Origin: Edaphobacter aggregans DSM 19364
Lineage (GTDB): Bacteria; Acidobacteriota; Terriglobia; Terriglobales; Acidobacteriaceae
Direction: 5' to 3'
Length of the DNA stretch: 64,000 nt
Assembly: GCF_000745965.1 (NCBI RefSeq)
Contig: NZ_JQKI01000021.1
Coordinates: forward strand, 1-64,000
Part shown: positions 32,769 through 39,827 of the stretch, piece by piece
Numbering within the stretch: position 1 is the first letter of the stretch
How the letters are laid out: the number at the start of each line of letters is the position of its first letter
Notes under the pieces: model-generated
Databases searched by the model: none
What the model saw: the letters and a program-made list of their open reading frames with translations, nothing else
Told to the model about the DNA's origin: nothing
Translations under genes and position numbers: made by a program

Positions 32769-33137
32769 ATGGACCAGACTCTCACGCAGCCCGCACCGCA
32801 ACAGACCCAGCCTCAACAGGCCGTGAGCCAGTCCGTCGCCGTCGAGATCTACGACCAGATCTATCACCTTCGCGGAATCGACCCTGCATACATCGAGCAG
32901 CTCGCGCGCGTCGTCGACGCCAAGATGCGCGCCGTCTCCGCCCACGGCAACACGGTCGACTCGCTCAGAGTTGCCGTGCTCGCCGCCCTCAACATCGCCG
33001 ACGAGCTTGAAACCCTGCGCCAGCGCTACGAGGCCCTCGCAGGCAGCCTCTCGCTCTCGCAGGTCACCATCCGCTCCCGCGCCGGTTCCCTCGCCGGAAT
33101 GCTCGACGAGATCCTCGAAGACCGCAAAGCCGGCTAG
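32769..33137 (+). CDS. zapA: Cell division protein ZapA
   Basis: ZapA cross-links FtsZ filaments at the division ring. The 122-residue protein has the ZapA globular part SVAVEIYDQIYHLRGIDPAY, then IEQLARVVDAKMRAVSAHGN, and a C-terminal helix for coiled-coil dimerisation. The helix VDSLRVAVLAALNIADELET matches the family core. A Q-rich N-terminal tail of about 22 residues is extra. It is followed by 6S RNA, an order common in many bacteria. Confidence 0.9.
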   Translation: MDQTLTQPAPQQTQPQQAVSQSVAVEIYDQIYHLRGIDPAYIEQLARVVDAKMRAVSAHGNTVDSLRVAVLAALNIADELETLRQRYEALAGSLSLSQVTIRSRAGSLAGMLDEILEDRKAG

Positions 33138-33225
33138 TTCTCTTGATTTTCCTTAGCTCCCTACTCCTTTCAACACACCCCGTCAACTTGCAAAGCCACC
33201 CCACCGCCTGTAGCATCACAACCTA

Positions 33226-33421
33226 AGAGACCGGCCTGCAAAGCAGGTACGCGATCCACGCTGGTTGAACCAACATTCATTGAACAGGGGCCTGGCTCGT
33301 ATATATGGTTCGGTGTGCAACGTCCGCCAGTCCGGAATGCCTAAAGAACCACGGCAGGGTCCCGCCGTCTTAGGACGGGTTCACCAGCGCATCAGCGTAC
33401 GGCCCAGTGGGTCGGTCTTTT
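33226..33421 (+). ncRNA. ssrS: 6S RNA
   Basis: The RNA gene lies just downstream of zapA, its common position. The 5' end AGAGACCGGCCTGC pairs with the 3' end GGCCCAGTGGGTCGGTCTTT to make the closing stem; internal arms include GGTCCCGCCGTCTTAGGACG. The length of about 196 nt is typical. 6S RNA mimics an open promoter and binds sigma-70 RNA polymerase in stationary phase. The 3' end runs into TTTT. The precise ends are estimated by a few bases. Confidence 0.8.
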
Positions 33422-33478
33422 GCATCTTTAGCCGGTCGGTCTCCTTGCCTCTGGCCTTGTGTCTCACAATTCAGCTCT

Positions 33479-33528
33479 GTCATCCTGAGCGAAGCGCATA
33501 GCGCGGAGTCGAAGGACCTGCATTTTTG
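33479..33528 (+). repeat. Dispersed GTCATCCTGAGCGAAGC repeat, copy 4
   Basis: The full-length form reads GTCATCCTGAGCGAAGCGCA, then GAGTCGAAGGACCTGCATTTT. It ends at the start region of the Lgt-like gene, so it may shape that gene's leader. Confidence 0.75.
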
Positions 33529-33534
33529 ACGCCC

Positions 33535-34281
33535 GTGCACCCCAATCTCCTTCACCTCGGATTCCTGACCATCCCAACCTTCGGCCTGCTTGCGGCCATC
33601 GGCCTGATGCTCGCGCTGGGCCTCAGCCTTCGCACCGCCGCCCTCGTCGGCCTCAACCCCGACCGCCTCTGGAACGCAGGACTCTTCGCCGTCATCGCGG
33701 CGTTCGTCCTCTCGCGACTCCTTCTCGTCGTCACCAATCTAAGCACCTTCCTCGCCTACCCCATCCTTCTGCTGATGGTCCCGTCGCTCACGCCGCTGGG
33801 GATTCTCCTCACCGCCATCGCCACGGCGATCTATCTCCGCACGCGAAGCCTCCCCCTGCTCGCAGCGCTCGACGCCTGGGCCCCATGCGCCACGCTCGCC
33901 TGGGCCTTCCTCGCCCTTGGACACTTCGCCGAAGGCAGCGACCCCGGCCTTCCCAGCTCGCTCCCCTGGGCCGTGACCGTTCCCTCTACGTCTCTGCGGA
34001 TTCACCCCGTCGCGCTCTACGTCGCGCTCGCCGCTGCCGTCATCACCGTCATCCTGTTCCGCCATCTCCCGCGCCGCCGCCGCTCCGGAGACACCTTCGC
34101 TCTAGTCCTCTTCTTCACCGGCCTCGCGCAGTTCCTCCTCACCTTCCTGCGCCAGCCCACCTACTCCGAAGGCAGGCTCGCCACCCTCCTCGACCCCATC
34201 CAGTGGGTCGCGCTCGGTATGATCGTCACAGCTGCGCTTCTCTGGCAGCAACCCCGAAGGCTGGTCGCTCATGCCGTCTAA
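33535..34281 (+). CDS. Divergent prolipoprotein diacylglyceryl transferase-like membrane protein
   Basis: This 248-residue polytopic protein has about seven hydrophobic segments (for example FLTIPTFGLLAAIGLMLALG and WAPCATLAWAFLALGHFAEG). Order and topology follow Lgt, which transfers diacylglyceryl from phosphatidylglycerol to lipobox cysteines. However, the Lgt signature with R and N (GRIANFINGE in E. coli) is replaced by GHFAEGSDPGLPSSLPW, so catalytic activity is doubtful. It could be an Lgt paralogue with another lipid role. The start is uncertain: GTG 33535 or TTG 33526, neither with a good ribosome site. The end overlaps the next gene by 11 bp. Confidence 0.7.
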   Translation: MHPNLLHLGFLTIPTFGLLAAIGLMLALGLSLRTAALVGLNPDRLWNAGLFAVIAAFVLSRLLLVVTNLSTFLAYPILLLMVPSLTPLGILLTAIATAIYLRTRSLPLLAALDAWAPCATLAWAFLALGHFAEGSDPGLPSSLPWAVTVPSTSLRIHPVALYVALAAAVITVILFRHLPRRRRSGDTFALVLFFTGLAQFLLTFLRQPTYSEGRLATLLDPIQWVALGMIVTAALLWQQPRRLVAHAV

Positions 34282-35404
34282 AAACATGCTCCCCAAGGGC
34301 CAGCGCCGCCGCACGGTCAAGCCCCAGTACCGCGCCACCCGTGGCGTCGAGTCACCCCCACCTCCAGTTATCCCTATCCTCGACATCGACGACGATGCCG
34401 AAGACAGCACCCACGCCTTCACTGCCGCGCCCGAGGCCGCCGGCCTCCGCCTCGACCAGTACCTCGCCCAGGCCATTCCCGATATCTCCCGCGCCCGCGT
34501 CCAGCTCCTCATCGAACACGGCCAGGTCCGCGTCAACGGCCAGCCTCCCAAGGCAAAGCTCAAGCTGCAAGGCGGCGAGCAGATCGAGATCGAAGGCGCA
34601 CCGCACCCGCCGCCACTGCACGCCTTCCCCGAGGACATCCCCCTCACCATCCTCTACGAAGACAAGCACCTCGCCATCATCGACAAGCCTGCCGGCATGA
34701 CAGTCCACGCCGGGTCCGGCAACGCCGCGCCGGGCGAAGTCGACGAGCGCAACGCGGGCACCCTCGTCAACGCCCTCCTCCACCACTTCAACAAGCTCTC
34801 ACAGGTCGGCGGCGAACTCCGCCCCGGCATCGTCCACCGCCTCGACAAGCAGACCAGCGGAATCATCATCGTCGCCAAAGACGACAGCACCCACCGCAAG
34901 CTCGGGGAGATGTTCTCCTCACGCGAGCTCGAAAAAACCTACATCGCTCTCGTGCACGGCCGCCTCACCAAGGACTCGATCACCATCAAGCTCCCCATCG
35001 GCCGCGACCTCGTCCGCCGCACCCGCATGACCACCCGCCGCTCCGCCGACAGCGAAGGCGTCCGCCCCGCCGTCTCCCACGTCAAGGTGCTCGAGCGCAT
35101 CCACTCCCCACACTACGGCGACTTCACGCTCGTCGAGGTCCGCATCGAGACTGGCCGCACCCACCAGATCCGCGTCCATCTCCAGGCTCTCGGCCACCCC
35201 GTCGTCGGCGACACTCTCTACGGTGCCCCGCACCAGATCGGCCAGCCTCCATCCACACTCTCGCTCGACCGCAACTTCCTCCATGCTGCCCGCTTGGCCT
35301 TCACTCACCCTCAGACCCGCAAAGCCCTTGCCATCGAATCGCCTCTACCCGTGCAGCTTAATCAGTTTCTGGCTAATGTTCGCACCGATAAGCGGCCAAT
35401 TTGA
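34271..35404 (+). CDS. RluA/RluD-family pseudouridine synthase
   Basis: This 377-residue protein converts uridine to pseudouridine in rRNA or tRNA. It has an S4-type RNA-binding part (LDQYLAQAIPDISRARVQLL, then IEHGQVRVNGQ) and a catalytic domain with HRLDKQTSGIIIVAKDD, which contains the catalytic Asp. RTHQIRVHLQALGHPVVGD is the second hallmark. It most resembles the RluD type (23S rRNA helix 69), but the assignment within RluA/C/D is not certain. An N-terminal tail of about 55 residues is extra and basic. It overlaps the Lgt-like gene and is followed at once by the VWFA gene. Confidence 0.9.
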   Translation: MPSKNMLPKGQRRRTVKPQYRATRGVESPPPPVIPILDIDDDAEDSTHAFTAAPEAAGLRLDQYLAQAIPDISRARVQLLIEHGQVRVNGQPPKAKLKLQGGEQIEIEGAPHPPPLHAFPEDIPLTILYEDKHLAIIDKPAGMTVHAGSGNAAPGEVDERNAGTLVNALLHHFNKLSQVGGELRPGIVHRLDKQTSGIIIVAKDDSTHRKLGEMFSSRELEKTYIALVHGRLTKDSITIKLPIGRDLVRRTRMTTRRSADSEGVRPAVSHVKVLERIHSPHYGDFTLVEVRIETGRTHQIRVHLQALGHPVVGDTLYGAPHQIGQPPSTLSLDRNFLHAARLAFTHPQTRKALAIESPLPVQLNQFLANVRTDKRPI

Positions 35405-35409
35405 GTAAA

Positions 35410-36501
35410 ATGAACCGGGTGACTGGTCCCGTCCGAATGAATCGCTCCTCCTGGCTCCCTAACGTTGTTTTCCTTGCTGCCGCCCTCGCCGCAGCGCCTC
35501 TCTGCGCCCAAGCCCCCACCACCTCCCCCCCGGCACCCGCGCCAGCCGCAGCGCCCACAACGCCACAGACGCAGCCGGCGCAGACCCCGGCTGCGCAACA
35601 GCCTGCCCCCGCGTCGGCCAACGGCCAGCAGCCCCAGCCCGGTGACGATGCCAATCCTGACGCCTACAAACTCGTCGTCCGCGTCAACGAGGTCAACCTC
35701 ATCTTCACCGTCACCGACAAGAAGGGCCGCTTCATCACCGGTCTCAAACGGGAGAACTTCGGCCTGCTCGACGACGGCCGTCCGCCGGTCGCTGTCCTCC
35801 GCTTCAGCCAACAGACCAATCTGCCCCTGCGCGTCGGCATCATGCTCGACACATCGAGCTCCATCCGCCAGCGCTTTCAGTTCGAGCAGGACTCCGCCAT
35901 CGAGTTTCTCCTCCAGATCCTCCACCGCAACGACCGAGCCTTCGTCGAGGGCTTCGACATCGAGACCGACGTCACCCAGGGCTTCACCAACAACATCGAC
36001 CTGCTTAATCAGGGCATCCGCAAGTTGCGCCCCGGCGGAGGCACCGCTCTCTACGACGCGCTCTATAAGACCTGCCGCGACCAGATGTTGACCCTCAAGG
36101 AAGATGGCGCCGTCCGCCGCGCCCTCATCGTCGTCTCCGACGGCGACGACAACTACAGCCGCGCCCAGCAGTCCGACGCCATCAAGATGTGCCAGCGCGC
36201 CGAGACCATCGTCTACACCATCTCGACCAACATCTCCCCCAGCAAAGACAAGGGTGACGAGGTTCTTCGCACTATCTCCGAGGCCACAGGCGGCATGCCA
36301 TTCTTTCCCACCAAGATTGAGGACGTCGCCATCGGCTTCCGCAACATCCAGGAAGAGCTGCGCAGCCAGTACTCCCTCGTCTATCGCCCCGCGGACTTCA
36401 AGCAGGACGGTGCCTTCCGGACGATCTACCTGCAGGCACTCGATCAGCGCTACCACGTCCGAGCCAGCAAAGGCTACTTCGCCCCCAGGGCAACCCCTTA
36501 G
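35410..36501 (+). CDS. Secreted VWFA-domain protein (acidobacterial type)
   Basis: This protein of about 363 residues has a signal peptide (WLPNVVFLAAALAAAPLCAQ), a Pro/Ala/Gln-rich linker and a von Willebrand A domain. The MIDAS motif is RVGIMLDTSSSIRQRF, with later GGGTALYDALYKTC and VVSDGDDNYSRAQ. This is the VWFA-related family found in large numbers in Acidobacteria, thought to act in protein binding outside the cell. The FxVxDxxGRFITGLxxENF-like block before the A domain is typical. The start is uncertain: TTG 35401, ATG 35410 or ATG 35437, none with a clear ribosome site. Confidence 0.85.
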   Translation: MNRVTGPVRMNRSSWLPNVVFLAAALAAAPLCAQAPTTSPPAPAPAAAPTTPQTQPAQTPAAQQPAPASANGQQPQPGDDANPDAYKLVVRVNEVNLIFTVTDKKGRFITGLKRENFGLLDDGRPPVAVLRFSQQTNLPLRVGIMLDTSSSIRQRFQFEQDSAIEFLLQILHRNDRAFVEGFDIETDVTQGFTNNIDLLNQGIRKLRPGGGTALYDALYKTCRDQMLTLKEDGAVRRALIVVSDGDDNYSRAQQSDAIKMCQRAETIVYTISTNISPSKDKGDEVLRTISEATGGMPFFPTKIEDVAIGFRNIQEELRSQYSLVYRPADFKQDGAFRTIYLQALDQRYHVRASKGYFAPRATP

Positions 36502-36514
36502 CGGAAATCGAAAC

Positions 36515-36800
36515 GCTGTCAAGGCACATCACGGCGTAATGTTCAGCTAAATATAACAAAACAAGTGACTAAGGTTAGTATCCCAAACTGCCAATTAATT
36601 TCCCTCATTTCACTACAATAGAGATAGAAGATAAGTCGATGGCCCGGAGCGATTCGTTCCGGGCCATCTGCTTTGCTAACTCGCTTGGTTTGAATATCTT
36701 GCTGAATCCGGCACTGAAAACATCGTAGTTTTGCGTCAAAGTACCAGGCTAAGTCAAATGAATATAATACTTTACACAATTAAGTAGTGAGGGGGGAGGG
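36515..36800 (+). repeat. Intergenic element, copy B (about 286 bp, possible ncRNA gene)
   Basis: It begins GCTGTCAAGGCAC and ends GGGGGGAGGG. It carries CTGCCAATTAATTTCCCTC, a -10-like TACAAT (36614-36619, 25 nt after TGCC), and the strongest hairpin of the family: GATGGCCCGGA (36638-36648) pairs perfectly with TCCGGGCCATC (36658-36668) over a 9-base loop. The 3' third (GTACCAGGCTAAGT, then AATATAATACTTTACACAAT) matches copy C closely. It fills the space between the VWFA gene and the adenosine deaminase gene. Confidence 0.65.
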
Positions 36801-36836
36801 CTATGGAACCTCGTTGAATAAGAGAACGATCCGGAG

Positions 36837-37874
36837 TTATCCGTACTGCTCAACCTGCTGCAGCAGCGCCAGCTTTCGCGCCGGATCGAGGAAGCTCGCC
36901 TCCACTGCATTGGCCGCCAGCTCGCGCATCTGCTCCATCGTGAACCCGAACTGATCCTGCGCCAGCACATACTCCCCCAGCAGGTCGCTGCCGAACATCG
37001 GCGGATCGTCCGAGTTCAGCGTCACCATCAGCCCTGAGTCAAAGTACTGCCGCACAGGATGCTCCTTGAAGCCGTTGCAGCATCCCGTCCGCACATTGCT
37101 CGTTACATTGATCTCGAGCGGAATCTGCTTCCGCGCCAGCACCTCCATCAGATCGGGATCGTGCTGCGCCGCCAGTGCATGGCCAATTCGCTCCGCTCCA
37201 ATGTTGATCGCCGACCACACGCTCTCCGGTCCCACCGACTCACCCGCATGGGCCGTTAACCGCAGCCCGGCAGCCTTGGCCTCTTTGTACAGATCGCGAA
37301 AGTGGTCCGCCGGCCCCCGAGCCTCGTCGCCGCCGATCCCAATCCCCACAATGCTCGGATACTTCTCTTTGAGCTCCGCCGCCTTCCGAAAGACCCGCGC
37401 TCCCTCGTCCACGCCAAAGTGCCGCACCGCGTCGACGATCCACAGCACGCTCGTGTTGAAGTCCTTCTCGCCCCGCTCGCGCCCCCGCTCGATCGCCTCG
37501 ACGTAAGGCTCGACCTCGGTCTTCTTCCAGTAGTAGATGATCCCGAACGAGACATACACCTCGGCGTGCACGACGCCCTGCGTCGCCAGCTCGCGAATCA
37601 TGTTGTACGTAATCAGCTCGTAGTCTTCCGGCCGGCGCAGCCGCTCGGTCACCGCCTTGAACGACATCAGAAACCCGAGAAAGTTCTCGTACTGATAGAG
37701 CGCTCGCGCACCCTCCAGCGTCAGAGGCTCCGGATCATGCCGCCGACTCAACTCCACCAGTGTCTCCGGCTTGATCGTGCCCTCAAGGTGAAGATGCAGC
37801 TCTGCCTTCGGCAGCCCCCGCAGCCAATCCACCACGTCGATCTGGGAATCCTGTTTCGCTAGCTTTCGAGCCAT
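36837..37874 (-). CDS. add: Adenosine deaminase
   Basis: This 345-residue cytosolic enzyme deaminates adenosine to inosine. Motifs are LPKAELHLHLEGTIKPETL (metal HxH), LTAHAGESVG (catalytic region), IGAERIGHALAAQ, and VTLNSDDPPMFGSDL (final Asp ligands). The length is standard. It could also be an adenine deaminase or aminodeoxyfutalosine deaminase, which share this fold; the latter should be considered where menaquinone comes by the futalosine route. It lies 9 bp after the permease gene in the same direction, so the two form an operon. Confidence 0.85.
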   Translation of the reverse strand: MARKLAKQDSQIDVVDWLRGLPKAELHLHLEGTIKPETLVELSRRHDPEPLTLEGARALYQYENFLGFLMSFKAVTERLRRPEDYELITYNMIRELATQGVVHAEVYVSFGIIYYWKKTEVEPYVEAIERGRERGEKDFNTSVLWIVDAVRHFGVDEGARVFRKAAELKEKYPSIVGIGIGGDEARGPADHFRDLYKEAKAAGLRLTAHAGESVGPESVWSAINIGAERIGHALAAQHDPDLMEVLARKQIPLEINVTSNVRTGCCNGFKEHPVRQYFDSGLMVTLNSDDPPMFGSDLLGEYVLAQDQFGFTMEQMRELAANAVEASFLDPARKLALLQQVEQYG

Positions 37875-37883
37875 CTCACTATC

Positions 37884-39452
37884 TTAGGCTTCGGGCGAGT
37901 AAAACTCACTTCGCTTCCGGCTGTAAAACACATAAACGAATAGGCCAATCACCAGCCACACAAAGAACCGCAGCCACGTCTTCGCCGGAAGCCCCGCCAT
38001 CAGCAGCCCACAAAAGATCACGCTAAGCACCGGAATCACCGGCCCGAACGGCACCCGGAAGCCGCGATACCGCTCCGGCTGACGCGCCCGCAGCACGATC
38101 ACTCCAATCGAGACCAGCACAAATGCGAACAGCGTGCCAATGTTCGACATTTCCGCCAGAGAACCCACGTCAAACAGTCCCGCCGGAATCGCCACCAGGA
38201 AGCCCGCCACCCACGTCGCAAACGCCGGAGTCCTGTACCGCGGATGCACCTTGCTGAAAGCGTCCGGCAACAGCCGATCCCGCGACATGGCAAACCAGAC
38301 CCGCGCCTGTCCCAGCTGAAACACCAGGATCGACGAGATCATTCCCACGATCGCGCCCAGCAGCACCGCCAGCCGAACCCAATGCAAGCTGTGGCCGCCC
38401 GGCGTCAGAGAAACCCGCTTCAGCGCATTCACCACGGGAGCGCCGTCACCCGCAACCGTCTGCCACGGAACGATCCCGCACAACACCAGCGCCACGCCCA
38501 TGTAAAGGATCGTGCACACCACCAGCGTTGCCAGGATCCCCTTGGGAACGTCCTTCTGCGGAGCCCTGCACTCCTCGCTTGCCGTCGAAACCGAATCAAA
38601 CCCGATGTACGTGAAGAAGATGATCGACCCGCCCGCAAGCACGCCGCCCCATCCATTCGGCGTAAAAGGAACGTAGTTGGTGGGATGGATGAAGCTTAGC
38701 CCAAAGAAGACGAAGATCAGGATCGCTATGATCTTCACCAGCACCATAATGTTGTTTGTCCGGGCAGACTCGCGAATCCCGCGCACCAGCACGACCGTCA
38801 GCAGCAGCACAATCAAAAATGCCGGAATGTTGAACCCCGCGTGCCATCCGCGCCCATAGATATCGTGCCCTTGCAGGTCCTGCAGGCCCAGCGGCAGGTA
38901 TGCAGGCGACAGCCACTTTGGTGAGATCTTCAGCCCCAGCCAGTCCAGCAGGTCCACAACGTGCGCAGCGAAACCCACGCTCACGCTCATATTGCTGAAC
39001 GCATACTCCAGGATCAAGTCCCACCCGATGATCCACGCCACGAGTTCGCCCAGCGTCGCATACGTGTACGTGTACGCTGACCCCGCAATCGGGATCATGC
39101 TCGCCAGCTCTGCGTAGCACAGCCCCGTCAGCGCGCACACAATCGCCACCAGCACCAGCGAGATCGCCAGCGCCGGACCTGCTCCCGGCCGTCCTGCCAC
39201 CGCGCCGCTGGTATGGTGCAGCAGTCCGAGAAACAGGTCGATCACCGGCGAATCAGCCCACTTCGCCTCGGTCGCCGGATTGCCGCCGATCGCCGTGCCG
39301 ATCACCGTGAAGATGCCCGAGCCGATCACGGCGCCGATTCCCAGAGCCGTCAGGCTCAACGGCCCCAGCGTCTTCTTCAGAGCATGCTCCGGCCGCTCCG
39401 ATTCCGAGATCAGCTTGTCGATAGATTTGGTTCGAAAGATCTGCCTGGCCAG
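37884..39452 (-). CDS. APC-family amino-acid permease (CAT/YfnA type)
   Basis: This 12- to 14-segment transporter of about 522 residues carries the APC start LTALGIGAVIGSGIFTVIGT (TM1 with the substrate-binding GSGIF). Other features are FFTYIGFDSVSTASEECRAP, conserved in cationic amino-acid transporters, and PQKDVPKGILATLVVCTILY. The start is set at an unusual CTG codon (39452) that has GAGGAG 7 bases upstream and precedes ARQIFRTKSIDKL, the typical N-terminus of relatives; longer frames have no site. It is first in an operon with adenosine deaminase; the substrate is unknown. Confidence 0.85.
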   Translation of the reverse strand: MARQIFRTKSIDKLISESERPEHALKKTLGPLSLTALGIGAVIGSGIFTVIGTAIGGNPATEAKWADSPVIDLFLGLLHHTSGAVAGRPGAGPALAISLVLVAIVCALTGLCYAELASMIPIAGSAYTYTYATLGELVAWIIGWDLILEYAFSNMSVSVGFAAHVVDLLDWLGLKISPKWLSPAYLPLGLQDLQGHDIYGRGWHAGFNIPAFLIVLLLTVVLVRGIRESARTNNIMVLVKIIAILIFVFFGLSFIHPTNYVPFTPNGWGGVLAGGSIIFFTYIGFDSVSTASEECRAPQKDVPKGILATLVVCTILYMGVALVLCGIVPWQTVAGDGAPVVNALKRVSLTPGGHSLHWVRLAVLLGAIVGMISSILVFQLGQARVWFAMSRDRLLPDAFSKVHPRYRTPAFATWVAGFLVAIPAGLFDVGSLAEMSNIGTLFAFVLVSIGVIVLRARQPERYRGFRVPFGPVIPVLSVIFCGLLMAGLPAKTWLRFFVWLVIGLFVYVFYSRKRSEFYSPEA

Positions 39453-39629
39453 CGCCCTGCTCCTCAAACAGAATTGTCCGGGATCCTGAGGGAGTCGTCC
39501 CGGACTCACCCGAGTACAACATACAGCCTGTGAGACGGAAACACTTCGGGGAGGAGCGAACCTCCCGGGCCTCGGCTTCGGCATTCATCGCCGCAACGTC
39601 GGCCCGGAAGGCCTCATCGTTTCATCGCG

Positions 39630-39785
39630 CTAGCGCTTCGACTGGCCGCGCGACAACTTCCTGACCTTCGCCTTGTTCGAGCCGCGCGGAGTCGTACGCT
39701 TCGCCTTCGGAGCCGCCTTCTTGCGCGCCGCCCGCTTTACCTTCTTACGCTCTACCTTGTCTGTAATGCTCTTGGTATTTGCCAT
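39630..39785 (-). CDS. 51-residue very basic small protein
   Basis: This short gene on the reverse strand encodes MANTKSITDKVERKKVKRAA, then RKKAAPKAKRTTPRGSNKAK and VRKLSRGQSKR. Nearly 40% of residues are Lys or Arg, with several AAPKAK-like steps reminiscent of histone H1-like tails or ribosome-associated peptides. The ribosome site is weak (GGCAAG). Codon use fits the genome. Nucleic-acid binding is likely from composition; no family is claimed. Confidence 0.6.
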   Translation of the reverse strand: MANTKSITDKVERKKVKRAARKKAAPKAKRTTPRGSNKAKVRKLSRGQSKR

Positions 39786-39827
39786 TTAATCTTGCCAATC
39801 ACTCTCTAAAAGAATTTTTCGGGAAAC

